Shown: piece by piece, positions 7,796 to 15,141 of the stretch
Layout: the number at the start of each line of letters is the position of its first letter
Position numbering within the stretch: the first letter of the stretch is position 1
Origin: Moraxellaceae bacterium AER2_44_116
GTDB lineage: Bacteria; Pseudomonadota; Gammaproteobacteria; Pseudomonadales; Moraxellaceae
DNA: 24,439 nucleotides
Reading direction: 5' to 3'
NCBI GenBank assembly: GCA_006546595.1
Contig: VIAD01000023.1
Coordinates: forward strand, 1-24,439
Notes under the pieces: model-generated
What the model was told of the DNA's origin: nothing
What the model saw: only the letters and a program-made list of their open reading frames with translations
Databases searched by the model: none
Made by a program: the position numbers and the translations under genes

Positions 7796-7930
7796 ATGAC
7801 TATTTGTCCCGTCGCCTTAGCGGTTGGTTGTGCTAAATGCCCCGTCTTCAAAGTGTGTCCAGCTAAAAGCATTCTTGGCGATCAGAAGAAGCCCGAACCT
7901 AGTAAGTCAGATGAAAAACCAAAGTCCTAA
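7796..7930 (+). CDS. 44-residue four-cysteine protein, unknown function
   Basis: ATG at 7796 is preceded by a strong AAGGAGA (7784-7790), and the frame closes with TAA at 7928-7930. The protein begins MTICPVALAVGCAKCPVFKV and continues with CPAKS, so its cysteines are at 4, 12, 15 and 22 (C-x7-C-x2-C-x6-C). A hydrophilic Lys/Pro/Ser-rich tail follows. Four cysteines in a compact hydrophobic head suggest a metal or iron-sulfur site, or a membrane-proximal zinc knot. I recall similar short proteins in sulfur-oxidising gammaproteobacteria, but no function is known to me. The gene follows phhB by 75 bases and is followed by a terminator, so it is probably the last gene of its transcript. Confidence 0.7.
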   Translation: MTICPVALAVGCAKCPVFKVCPAKSILGDQKKPEPSKSDEKPKS

Positions 7931-7948
7931 TCGACTGTTTTTGGACGA

Positions 7949-7995
7949 GACAAGGGCATGATGATTCGTGCCCCTGTCTGTTCTGTCATTTTTTT
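7949..7995 (+). terminator. Rho-independent-type terminator after the four-cysteine gene
   Basis: GACAAGGGCA (7949-7958) pairs with TGCCCCTGTC (7969-7978) with a single mismatch and a 10-base loop. A run of seven T's lies at 7989-7995. It sits between convergent genes and overlaps the stop codon of the START-domain gene on the other strand. On the minus strand the same stem is complete with one G-U pair but lacks a following T-run, so it mainly serves the plus-strand transcript. Confidence 0.55.
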
Positions 7996-8716
7996 ACTCT
8001 GGGTTGTTGTTCACGGGAAATGGTAATGGCGTTTTACCGTGCTTATATTCATCATTCCCCATCATCCGTAATAAACCCAACAAAATACTATACGGTGCTT
8101 GCCGCTGAATATAGTTGTTCGCCCACGCGGGTACGCGCCCACCGGGATCAACATAACCTTCGGCTTCAACGTGAACTTGGTTATTAGGTAATGGGGTGTA
8201 GGTTAATACCATATCTTCTGCCAGCATTCTAACCAAGGGCGGTTTTTCAGGAATGTAATTTGGCTGTGCTTTTACAACCATCTTAATGAAGTTTTTGCCC
8301 TTTTTCTGCGGCTCTATCATCGCGTGTAAAATAACATCGCGATTTGGTAGGCCAAAGGGAGCGCGATGTTTGAGGTAAATATAATATTCAGTGGGGGAGA
8401 CGACTTTGAGCATTTTGCCTTCTAAAACTTCCCAATACCATTTGGTATAGTTTTCTGCATCGAGCATCACCCGCACACCTGCTTCCATCGTGCTATCGAG
8501 TACGGCATCCACTTTGAATGAGCGAAAGCGTTTGCCATCTTCTAATTTGGCATACGTTTTGATCTTGCGTCGTTGGTCGTTTTTAACCAGCATCCATTCA
8601 TTGCCTAGTTTTTCTTGAATCTCATCCAAGCTATCATCATCGTCAGCAGCGTAAAGAGGTGGTGCAATAGACAACGTCATTAACATTGCGAGAGCGAACG
8701 CAAAACGGCGTGGCAT
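7994..8716 (-). CDS. Secreted START-domain protein, copy A
   Basis: This 240-residue protein has an N-terminal signal peptide (MPRRFAFALAMLMTLSIAPP, cleavage probably after LYAA at about 24). A START-like lipid-binding domain follows, covering most of the rest: VDAVLDSTMEAGVRVMLDAE at about 69-88, then YYIYLKHRAPFGLPNRDV, and YVDPGGRVPAWANNYIQRQA near the C-terminal helix. START domains bind one hydrophobic ligand such as a sterol, phospholipid or polyketide. The signal peptide puts this one in the periplasm. GGAG upstream of the ATG supports the start. It is a close paralogue of the next gene, 89 bases upstream on the same strand. Its ligand is unknown. Confidence 0.82.
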   Translation of the reverse strand: MPRRFAFALAMLMTLSIAPPLYAADDDDSLDEIQEKLGNEWMLVKNDQRRKIKTYAKLEDGKRFRSFKVDAVLDSTMEAGVRVMLDAENYTKWYWEVLEGKMLKVVSPTEYYIYLKHRAPFGLPNRDVILHAMIEPQKKGKNFIKMVVKAQPNYIPEKPPLVRMLAEDMVLTYTPLPNNQVHVEAEGYVDPGGRVPAWANNYIQRQAPYSILLGLLRMMGNDEYKHGKTPLPFPVNNNPE

Positions 8717-8805
8717 AGCTGAACTCCATTATTTTTTATTGTCGTGGCGAGAATAGCACTATCCATACTCGTATTGAAGTAGCTTGTTGTTTGTATAAAA
8801 GCGAC

Positions 8806-9531
8806 TTAATCAGGTGAATTGTTAATAGGAAATGGTAAAGGCTCTTTACTATGACGATATTTTTCATTTCCTGTCATGCGTAATATCCCTAGCATAATGC
8901 TGTATGGGGCACTGCGCTGAATATAATTATTTGCCCAACCAGGTACTTTACCACCAGGGTCAACATATCCTTCGGCTTGAACGCGGAGTTTGTTGTTTGG
9001 TAATGGCGTATAAATGAGCGTCATGTCTTCGGCAACCATTCTGACCAGCGGTGGCTTTTCGGGTACGAGGTCTTTAATGGCTTTCACTCGCATGGTAATA
9101 GAGTTTTTACCTTTGCTTTGTGGCTCAAAGAGTAGTACGCCAGCGACATCACGATTGGGGACACCATAAGGCGCACGGTGTTTAAGGTAAATGTAATATT
9201 CAGTCGGTGAGCTGGCTCTTATTATGTGGCTCTCTAGTATTTCCCAATACCATTTTTTATAGTTTTCAACATCTAATATCACACGGACAGCGGTTTCTAA
9301 TGTGCTATCTAATACAGCATCTACTTTAAATGAACGGAAACGCTTACCGTCCTCTTGTTTCACGTAGGTTTTAATTTGGCGTAATTGGTCGTTTTTGATT
9401 AATACCCATTCAGTGCCGAGTTTTGTTTGTATTTCATCCAAACCATCATCGTTATCATTGGCGGCATAACTGGAGGGTATGACGGAAAGTGTTATTAATG
9501 CAGTGAGCATTAAAGCTAAATGGCGTGGCAT
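8806..9531 (-). CDS. Secreted START-domain protein, copy B (tandem paralogue)
   Basis: The protein has 241 residues and by eye matches copy A at about two thirds of positions, with a single-residue length difference in the acidic stretch after the signal peptide (MPRHLALMLTALITLSV to YAAND). Shared blocks include DGKRFRSFKVDAVLDST, SPTEYYIYLKHRAP and EGYVDPGGKVPGWANNYIQR. The segment around the ligand tunnel differs more (DVAGVLLFEPQSKGKNSITM against DVILHAMIEPQKKGKNFIKM), which fits a change of ligand preference. AAAGGA precedes the ATG. The copy is richer in A and T than copy A, so the duplication is not recent. Confidence 0.82.
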   Translation of the reverse strand: MPRHLALMLTALITLSVIPSSYAANDNDDGLDEIQTKLGTEWVLIKNDQLRQIKTYVKQEDGKRFRSFKVDAVLDSTLETAVRVILDVENYKKWYWEILESHIIRASSPTEYYIYLKHRAPYGVPNRDVAGVLLFEPQSKGKNSITMRVKAIKDLVPEKPPLVRMVAEDMTLIYTPLPNNKLRVQAEGYVDPGGKVPGWANNYIQRSAPYSIMLGILRMTGNEKYRHSKEPLPFPINNSPD

Positions 9532-9690
9532 AGGTATCCTTTATATTTTTATAGTTATCTTGGTAAATCGTAACACGATCCATTAAGCCATAAAGTAGTT
9601 GTAGTGAGAATTTTTTGATGAAAGTTAGAGATTGAGTGGCATGTCGTGGCGAGTGAGCTCTGATCTGTGATGATGCAATGAAAGTCAAAG

Positions 9691-9723
9691 GCTGCTATGA
9701 GGTCATGTAATCCGCATAGCAGC
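9691..9723 (-). terminator. Hairpin downstream of the monooxygenase gene
   Basis: GCTGCTATG (9691-9699) and CATAGCAGC (9715-9723) form a perfect 9-base stem, extendable by two G-C pairs across an A/G mismatch. It starts 12 bases past the monooxygenase stop on the minus strand. The following sequence (CCTTTGACTTTC in transcript sense) is only moderately T-rich, so termination may be weak. The hairpin separates the monooxygenase from the START genes. Confidence 0.5.
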
Positions 9724-9734
9724 ACGAGTAGCGT

Positions 9735-11282
9735 TTAATGAGTGGTGGTAGCTGTTGTCGGTTGAACATAAGCCGATTGAACTTTAGGTTGCTGACACTT
9801 TACCCAATGATAAGCATCCATATCGACTTTTCGTGTTTCTAGCCAATAACGCCATGTTGACCACGGCCAAATGGTAAAGTTCTTGCCGCCTTCTTGTTGA
9901 TACCAGCTTAAACAACCCGAATCCCAAACTGTACCTTGTAGATTCGCTTGCACTTTTTCATTAAAGGCTTTTTGCACGTCGGGTTTGACATCTAAATAAT
10001 CCGCATTTTTCTCTTTTAGGGTCTTGAGGCATTCCATGATGTAATGCACTTGCGCTTCAATCATAAAAATAATGGAATTATGACCTAATGCGGTATTGGG
10101 CCCTACTAGTTGATGTAAATTCGGAAAGCCTGTCACACTTACGCCATAATAGGCTTCCGCGCCATCTTTCCAGTCTTGCATTAAGTCATGGTTGGGCAAG
10201 CCTGTGCAGGGGAAACCTTTCATATAGATGCGCGGATCAACAATAAAACCTGTGCCTAAAATAATACAATCAGCAGGACGAGACACGCCATCACGGGTGA
10301 CAATACTGTTCTCACGCACTTCTTGAATGCCGTCTGTCACTAACTCCACATTCTTACGGTTAAAGGTTGGGAAGTATTTATTGGAGATTAAGACCCGTTT
10401 ACAACCAATGGTGTAATCAGGTGTCAATTTTTTAGCTAAGGCTTTGTCTTTGACTTGTAAACGAATAAAACCTTCAGCCAGTTTTTGTAAACCTTTGGCA
10501 ATAGCAGGATTAAAAATGGGCCATACGCGTGATTCATTCGTCCAATATAAACGCGCACGATGGAGCTTACGCAAGACAGGTAATTTAGCAAAGATGGTTT
10601 TTTCAATGTCCCAATACGTCCGTTCATCACGTGGAATCACCCAAGCAGGGGAGCGTTGAAAAACATACAGTTGTTTTACGTCAGGCGCGATTTCAGGCAC
10701 ATATTGAATGGCACTACCGCCTGTCCCAATAGAAACGACATTTTTGCCTTTTAAGTCATAGTTGTGATCCCATTCCGCGGAATGAAATACTTTGCCTTTG
10801 AAGTTTTCTAAGCCTTTGATTTTAGGCTTGCTCGGTACATGCAATGGCCCACTAGCGAGTACACAATGACGGGCGATAATGGTTTGACCATCCTGTGTTG
10901 TCACGGTCCAACGGCCTGTCTCTTTGTCGAAAGCAGCCCCTGAAACGCTACTATTAAAACGAATAAACGGGCGAATGCCGTAGTCTTCGGTGGTTTTTAG
11001 AATGTAATTTTGAATTTCGTACCACGGCGCATAACGCTTCGACCAATCGGCTTTGCCCGCAAACGAGAACGAATACATGTGTGACTGGACATCACACGCT
11101 GCACCAGGGTAGCTATTGTCACGCCATGTGCCACCGACATCAGCGGCTTTTTCTAAAATGATAAAATTGTCATTGCCTGCTTCACGCAGTTTGATTGCCA
11201 TGCACAGGCCACCAAAGCCTGCACCAATAATGGCAACATCAACCACAGTGACGGGGGTAGGACTCATTGCCTGACTGGTCAT
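9735..11282 (-). CDS. FAD-dependent Baeyer-Villiger-type monooxygenase
   Basis: The protein has 515 residues and two Rossmann folds: GAGFGG at 20-25 for FAD, and SIGTGGSAIQ at about 184-193 for NADPH. Between them lies FKGKVFHSAEWD (161-172), the FxGxxxHxxxW fingerprint that separates Baeyer-Villiger monooxygenases from other flavin monooxygenases. DVGGTWRDNSYPGAACDVQS (48-67) is also typical of the group. Such enzymes use O2 and NADPH to convert ketones into esters or lactones; substrates include cyclic ketones, steroids and long-chain ketones. No signal peptide is seen, so it should be cytoplasmic. An AAGAGGTG ribosome site precedes the ATG. An AraC regulator is divergent, and two START genes lie downstream. 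The exact substrate is not predictable. Confidence 0.88.
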   Translation of the reverse strand: MTSQAMSPTPVTVVDVAIIGAGFGGLCMAIKLREAGNDNFIILEKAADVGGTWRDNSYPGAACDVQSHMYSFSFAGKADWSKRYAPWYEIQNYILKTTEDYGIRPFIRFNSSVSGAAFDKETGRWTVTTQDGQTIIARHCVLASGPLHVPSKPKIKGLENFKGKVFHSAEWDHNYDLKGKNVVSIGTGGSAIQYVPEIAPDVKQLYVFQRSPAWVIPRDERTYWDIEKTIFAKLPVLRKLHRARLYWTNESRVWPIFNPAIAKGLQKLAEGFIRLQVKDKALAKKLTPDYTIGCKRVLISNKYFPTFNRKNVELVTDGIQEVRENSIVTRDGVSRPADCIILGTGFIVDPRIYMKGFPCTGLPNHDLMQDWKDGAEAYYGVSVTGFPNLHQLVGPNTALGHNSIIFMIEAQVHYIMECLKTLKEKNADYLDVKPDVQKAFNEKVQANLQGTVWDSGCLSWYQQEGGKNFTIWPWSTWRYWLETRKVDMDAYHWVKCQQPKVQSAYVQPTTATTTH

Positions 11283-11366
11283 AATGCACCTCTTGGTTGT
11301 GAGTAGGTTTGTATTGGTACTTTCGTGCAGTTTATATCCCCTATTTATTCTGTGGATATGATAGTC

Positions 11367-11396
11367 TTTGCCAATAATTGATATTTTTGGCCAAAA
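11367..11396. promoter_or_regulatory. Possible operator in the monooxygenase/AraC divergent intergenic region
   Basis: The 144-base divergent gap holds a perfect palindrome TTTTGGCCAAAA at 11385-11396 and a related TTTGCCAA at 11367-11374, about 19 bases apart. AraC-family proteins often bind two sites spaced by about two helical turns, so this could be the site through which the adjacent regulator controls both genes. This is inference from position and spacing only. Confidence 0.3.
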
Positions 11397-11426
11397 TGGA
11401 TAAATAACATCAAGATAAGGTGCGTC

Positions 11427-12443
11427 ATGAGTAGGCGATCAGTCATTGGTTTAGTGTATATGTTGCAGGGCATTACGTTATTAGGTGTTGACCCAACGCC
11501 TGTTTTAGCACGTTACGGGATTAATTTAGAAACCTTAGACCCTGCGGCTGACATTGAGCGCGATCAAGAAATGGCGATATTGCAAGAAGTCGCTGCACTT
11601 ATTGATAATCCGCTTGCGGGGTTAAGTATTGGTGAGTCTATTTCGACCGCAGGTTATGGCGCATTAACGATGTTGTTGATGACCTGTGACAACACCTTGG
11701 AAGCCATGCAAGCAGGTGTACAGTATCAACAACTAACGTATTTACATGGCAGTTTGCATATTGAAGAAGAGGGTGATTTTGTCGCGTTAGTCATTTGTCC
11801 CTTGCCGATGCAAGAAGGTGTACGTCGTATTTTAATTGATGGGGATTTGTCGGGTACGATTAAGTTACTCCGTGAGTTACAAGCGCAACTTGGCCTAAAA
11901 ATATTAGCCGCCGCCGCCGAAATTTGGATACCGTATCCGCGTCCCAAAGAATATCGTGCTTATGAAGATTATTATCAATGTCCTGTTCGTTTTGGTTCAG
12001 CAGAAGCGCGCATTCGTATTCCTAAGTTTATCTTGCAGTTGCCGTTTAGTACCGCCAATCGCACGGCCAATTTACTTTATCGCCGACAATGCGATGCGTT
12101 ATTAGCGCAACGTTATAAGTATGATGGTTTAACAGGAAAGGTCTTAGCGTATTTAGAGTTGTTAAACGGCAGTTATCCCTCCGCCGAGACGGTGGCGAAT
12201 GTCATGGGGATGACGGGGCGCACGTTTCGTCGGCAGCTCAGTGAAGAGAAAACGTCATTTCGGCAGTTATTAGACCGAGCACGTTATCAAAAAGCGTGTA
12301 GTTACTTAAAAGATTCCAGTGAGTCGATAGACCAATTAGCTCAACAACTCGGTTACAGCGAGGCGGCATCGTTTATTCATGCCTTTCAACGCTGGTCTGG
12401 GATGAGTCCGTCGGTCTTTAGAAAACATCATAGTCATCGCTAA
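11427..12443 (+). CDS. AraC-family transcriptional regulator
   Basis: This 338-residue protein has a long N-terminal sensing domain of the Arabinose_bd type (about 15-205: GITLLGVDPTPVLARYGI, GYGALTMLLMTCDNTLEAM). The C-terminal DNA-binding region contains two helix-turn-helix motifs, one at about 253-277 (AETVANVMGMTGRTFRRQL) and one at about 300-332 (IDQLAQQLGYSEAASFIHAF then GMSPSVFRK). The sensing domain type is common in regulators of catabolic operons such as OruR relatives. It diverges from the monooxygenase gene, so that gene and the START pair are likely targets. AAGATAAGG precedes the ATG. The inducer is unknown. Confidence 0.9.
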   Translation: MSRRSVIGLVYMLQGITLLGVDPTPVLARYGINLETLDPAADIERDQEMAILQEVAALIDNPLAGLSIGESISTAGYGALTMLLMTCDNTLEAMQAGVQYQQLTYLHGSLHIEEEGDFVALVICPLPMQEGVRRILIDGDLSGTIKLLRELQAQLGLKILAAAAEIWIPYPRPKEYRAYEDYYQCPVRFGSAEARIRIPKFILQLPFSTANRTANLLYRRQCDALLAQRYKYDGLTGKVLAYLELLNGSYPSAETVANVMGMTGRTFRRQLSEEKTSFRQLLDRARYQKACSYLKDSSESIDQLAQQLGYSEAASFIHAFQRWSGMSPSVFRKHHSHR

Positions 12444-12536
12444 CGTCATAAATCGTCACTTTGTTCGACATCTATCTTATTCATTTTGTTGAGAAAGTTT
12501 ATGATTAGGTGTTTTTATTATCATTGAACAAGCGTT

Positions 12537-12959
12537 ATGCGTTTTAACCAACAGCAGCAAGAAAAGATATTTCAACGGACATCGGGTTATTGTCATATTT
12601 GTCATAAAAAATTAAGTCTTTATAAATATGCAGCAGAAGGAGAGAGTGGTTCATGGGAAGTGGAACATTCCAACCCACAAGCAAAAGGCGGTACACATCG
12701 CCTTAATAATTTATATCCTGCCTGTATATCGTGTAACCGTTCTAAAGGTGCAAAAAGTACGCGTTCGGCACGCGCCAAGCATGGTAAAACACGCGCACCT
12801 TTGTCATTAAGCAAGCGTCGCAAGGCGAAAACCATTAACGCGCTCAAAGGTGCATTATTAGGTAGCGTCACAGGTATTTTTTTAACGATAGATATTGCAG
12901 GGGCATGTGTGGTTGTGGGCGTGATGATCGGTTATTTACGTAATCCCGATCACGATTAA
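12537..12959 (+). CDS. HNH nuclease with hydrophobic C-terminal tail
   Basis: This 140-residue protein has two parts. Residues 1-70 hold a zinc-framed HNH fold: C19-x2-C22 and C63-x2-C66 surround the catalytic block EVEH (41-44, the last two in the E-H metal/base position) and the GGTHRLNNLYPACISCN stretch (51-67) with asparagines 57-58. A basic linker (RSARAKHGKTRAPLSLSKRRK) leads to a hydrophobic, glycine-spaced segment (ALKGALLGSVTGIF, then IDIAGACVVVGVMIGYL, about 102-133) that could be one or two membrane helices. The HNH call is firm, while membrane association is inferred. It stands alone between araC and the AIM24 gene, with a weak ribosome site. Confidence 0.82.
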   Translation: MRFNQQQQEKIFQRTSGYCHICHKKLSLYKYAAEGESGSWEVEHSNPQAKGGTHRLNNLYPACISCNRSKGAKSTRSARAKHGKTRAPLSLSKRRKAKTINALKGALLGSVTGIFLTIDIAGACVVVGVMIGYLRNPDHD

Positions 12960-12981
12960 ATGAGGCTGACTCCACTCCCAG

Positions 12982-13001
12982 CCCTGAGCGTAGCCGAAGG
13001 G
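12982..13001. repeat. Dispersed intergenic repeat motif
   Basis: CCCTGAGCGTAGCCGAAGGG is an imperfect palindrome with complementary CCCT/AGGG ends. It matches the CCCTTCGGCTACGCTCAGGG unit that recurs between genes in many bacterial genomes. It lies between the HNH and AIM24 genes, about 90 bases before the latter. It is recognised from memory; only this copy is seen in the window. Confidence 0.5.
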
Positions 13002-13092
13002 TTGAAGGGGTGATTTAAGCAAACGTCAACAGACCCTAATATGCTATCTTCCGTTTAATTTTTATTGATTCTTTTTTTCAAGGAGTTAGCGC

Positions 13093-13893
13093 GTGTCTGA
13101 TATTTCCTACCATATTCACGGTTCAGATTTACAGTTTGTTGAAGTCACTTTGCCGCCGAATAGTTCAGTGATTGGCGAGCAAGGGGCAATGATGTACATG
13201 GACGACCATTTGCAAGTCGATACGGTGTTAGGAGATGGTTCTAGCTCCAGTTTTGGTGCCGTAGGCCGTTTTTTCAAAGCGGTTAAACGGACATTTACGG
13301 GCGAGTCGTTGTTTAGCAGTCGTTATAGCAACCTCATGCCAAAAGAGCAGCGTGTTGCGTTTGCCGCGCCCACATTAGGCAAAATCATTGCGATTGATTT
13401 ATCACAAACAGGCGGTGAACTCATTTGTCAAAAAGGGGCTTTTTTAGCGGGTGAAAGCGGTACGGAAGTGAACTTGGCATGGCAAAAACGCTTACGAGTC
13501 GGCTTTTTTGGTGGCGAAGGTTTTATTATGCAGCGCATTACAGGCAAGGGTGTTGTGTTTATTAATGCAACAGGCGCATTGACCGAAATGGATCTGTCGG
13601 TAGGGCAAGCATTACGCGTAGATAGCGGCTGTTTGGTCGCTCTGAGTTCATCCGTGACTTATGATATTAATTATGCGGGAAAAATTAAAACGGCCATTTT
13701 TGGTGGCGAAGGTTTGTTTTACGCCAGCCTACAAGGGCCGGGCAGAGTGTGGATACAGTCATTGCCCATGAGTCGCTTGAGTGCCGAAATTATGGGTAAC
13801 GCCTTGGCAGGCAGTAAACGTGGGATGGGTGGCAAGTTTTATGTGTTACTGGTCATCGTGGGCGTACTGATTTCACTTTTTACTGAGCAATAA
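13093..13893 (+). CDS. AIM24/TIGR00266-family protein
   Basis: This 266-residue protein consists of AIM24-type beta-strand repeats in the form of a trimeric beta-barrel-like fold: QFVEVTLPPNSSVIGEQGAM at about 14-33, then GAFLAGESGTEVNL, FFGGEGFIMQRITGKG and IFGGEGLFYASLQGPGRVW. A single C-terminal transmembrane helix is likely at about 247-263 (FYVLLVIVGVLISLF). Bacterial members have no settled role. The mitochondrial relative Aim24 supports MICOS and inner-membrane structure. The start is GTG, with AAGGAG at 13080-13085 and 7 bases spacing. The next gene begins 5 bases after the stop, so the two are almost certainly cotranscribed. Confidence 0.85.
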   Translation: MSDISYHIHGSDLQFVEVTLPPNSSVIGEQGAMMYMDDHLQVDTVLGDGSSSSFGAVGRFFKAVKRTFTGESLFSSRYSNLMPKEQRVAFAAPTLGKIIAIDLSQTGGELICQKGAFLAGESGTEVNLAWQKRLRVGFFGGEGFIMQRITGKGVVFINATGALTEMDLSVGQALRVDSGCLVALSSSVTYDINYAGKIKTAIFGGEGLFYASLQGPGRVWIQSLPMSRLSAEIMGNALAGSKRGMGGKFYVLLVIVGVLISLFTEQ

Positions 13894-13898
13894 TAGCC

Positions 13899-14984
13899 AT
13901 GCAAACCATTCGCGCTTTGTTATACGGTGATGATTTACCGCCTGTTGGTACGAAAGTATTTGCCTATTTTTTAGAGCATCGTTTAATCATCGACACGATG
14001 GATATTAGCGTTGAAGTTGCCGACTTGGTTGTGAGTGTCGGTGGTTTTGAGCATGATGAGTTGTTTTTAAATTGGCAGGGAAGTACAGGCGAAAAATGGG
14101 CATTAAAACCCTATGAAGCGCGTGATATTCAGATGGTGATTGCGACTGCGCCCTTGAGTTTGAAGCCGCAGTTAGCCAAATGGCATGGCCGCACGCAACA
14201 TATTAAATTAGTTTGGGGAGCGATTGCCGCTATTTTAGCGTTTTGTGTGTTATCGGTGCTGTTGTTGTGGTGGCAATATGACCGTGCTATTTCATGGGTT
14301 GCCGAGCAAATACCCGTTTCTACCGAAGAAAAAATGGGTAACTCAGTATTAGAGCAGTTGCGTAGCGAAGGTGGGCTGATAGAAAGTGGTGTCGCCGTCA
14401 AAACCGTGCAAGAGATTGGTGCAAAACTCACCAAAGGCTCACGTTATCATTATCAATGGGTCATTAAAACCGATAAAACCTTAAACGCATTTGCATTACC
14501 CGGTGGCGTGGTGGTGGTGCATTCGGCATTAATTGAAAAGGCTAGCAATGCCAATGAATTAGCGGCGGTGCTAGCGCATGAAGTTCAACATATAGAACAG
14601 CGTCACTCACTGAAAAGTACCATTAATAGTCTAGGCTGGGCGGCGTTGTTAACCGTTACCATTGGCGATGTCAGTGCTGTTGCAGCGGTGATGGCGCATC
14701 AAATGGGTTCTATGTATTTTAGCCGTGACCTTGAAGATGAAGCGGACAGATTAGGTTTTCAAGCATTAATTCGTGCCAATATCAAACCCGATGGCATGGT
14801 GACGTTTTTTCAAACGATGGCGAAAGAAGAAAAAGGCGATGCTCCTGCATGGGTATCGTCACATCCTGCCACCCTTGAGCGCATTAAAACCATTCAAACA
14901 CTCATTGAGAAAGAGCCATGTCCACCTTGCAAGCCGTTGGTGTTTGATTGGATTCAGGTGCAAAAGGCGATAGTTGCTAAATAA
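13899..14984 (+). CDS. Membrane-anchored M48-family zinc metalloprotease
   Basis: The protein has 361 residues. An N-terminal beta-rich domain of about 100 residues is followed by one transmembrane helix (about 103-125, LVWGAIAAILAFCVLSVLLL). The peptidase domain then carries H227-E-x-x-H231 (AHEVQHIEQRH) and the third zinc ligand, probably E281 in LEDEADRLG. SSHPATLERI at 320-329 is the usual C-terminal M48 block. M48 members such as HtpX, BepA/LoiP and mitochondrial Oma1 degrade damaged membrane or envelope proteins. An unusual CPPC sits at 341-344 near the end. The gene follows the AIM24-type gene by 5 bases, which suggests that they act together at the membrane. Confidence 0.88.
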   Translation: MQTIRALLYGDDLPPVGTKVFAYFLEHRLIIDTMDISVEVADLVVSVGGFEHDELFLNWQGSTGEKWALKPYEARDIQMVIATAPLSLKPQLAKWHGRTQHIKLVWGAIAAILAFCVLSVLLLWWQYDRAISWVAEQIPVSTEEKMGNSVLEQLRSEGGLIESGVAVKTVQEIGAKLTKGSRYHYQWVIKTDKTLNAFALPGGVVVVHSALIEKASNANELAAVLAHEVQHIEQRHSLKSTINSLGWAALLTVTIGDVSAVAAVMAHQMGSMYFSRDLEDEADRLGFQALIRANIKPDGMVTFFQTMAKEEKGDAPAWVSSHPATLERIKTIQTLIEKEPCPPCKPLVFDWIQVQKAIVAK

Positions 14985-15028
14985 GACAGTTTTGGTTGCT
15001 GTGAAATATGGGGGCATTATCAGTTGAA

Positions 15029-15055
15029 AGTAAGTGTCAATATGTGACGCTTACT
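15029..15055 (+). other. Intergenic hairpin between the M48 peptidase and recC
   Basis: AGTAAGTGTCA (15029-15039) pairs with TGACGCTTACT (15045-15055) over 11 positions with one G-U pair and a 5-base loop. No T-run follows, so it is not a clear intrinsic terminator. It could still end or stabilise the upstream transcript, or affect recC expression. It lies 87 bases before the recC start. Confidence 0.4.
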
Positions 15056-15141
15056 CTTCAAGATTGATTGCCTCTTAGCAATGATTTTCGTATGGTGTCT
15101 CCACTCTTTCGCCAAGGAAGAAGAAAATAGAGAGAGTGAAT

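Noticed and set aside
13899..14984. M48 protease as a replacement for the PtrA protease of the E. coli recBCD locus
   Set aside because: PtrA is an M16 enzyme encoded between recC and recB; the M48 gene is paired with the AIM24 gene and separated from recC by a 157-base gap.
15136..15141. GTG-initiated, two-residue-longer RecC
   Set aside because: The family starts at MLxxYxS, and the purine-rich GAGAG fits ATG 15142 better.
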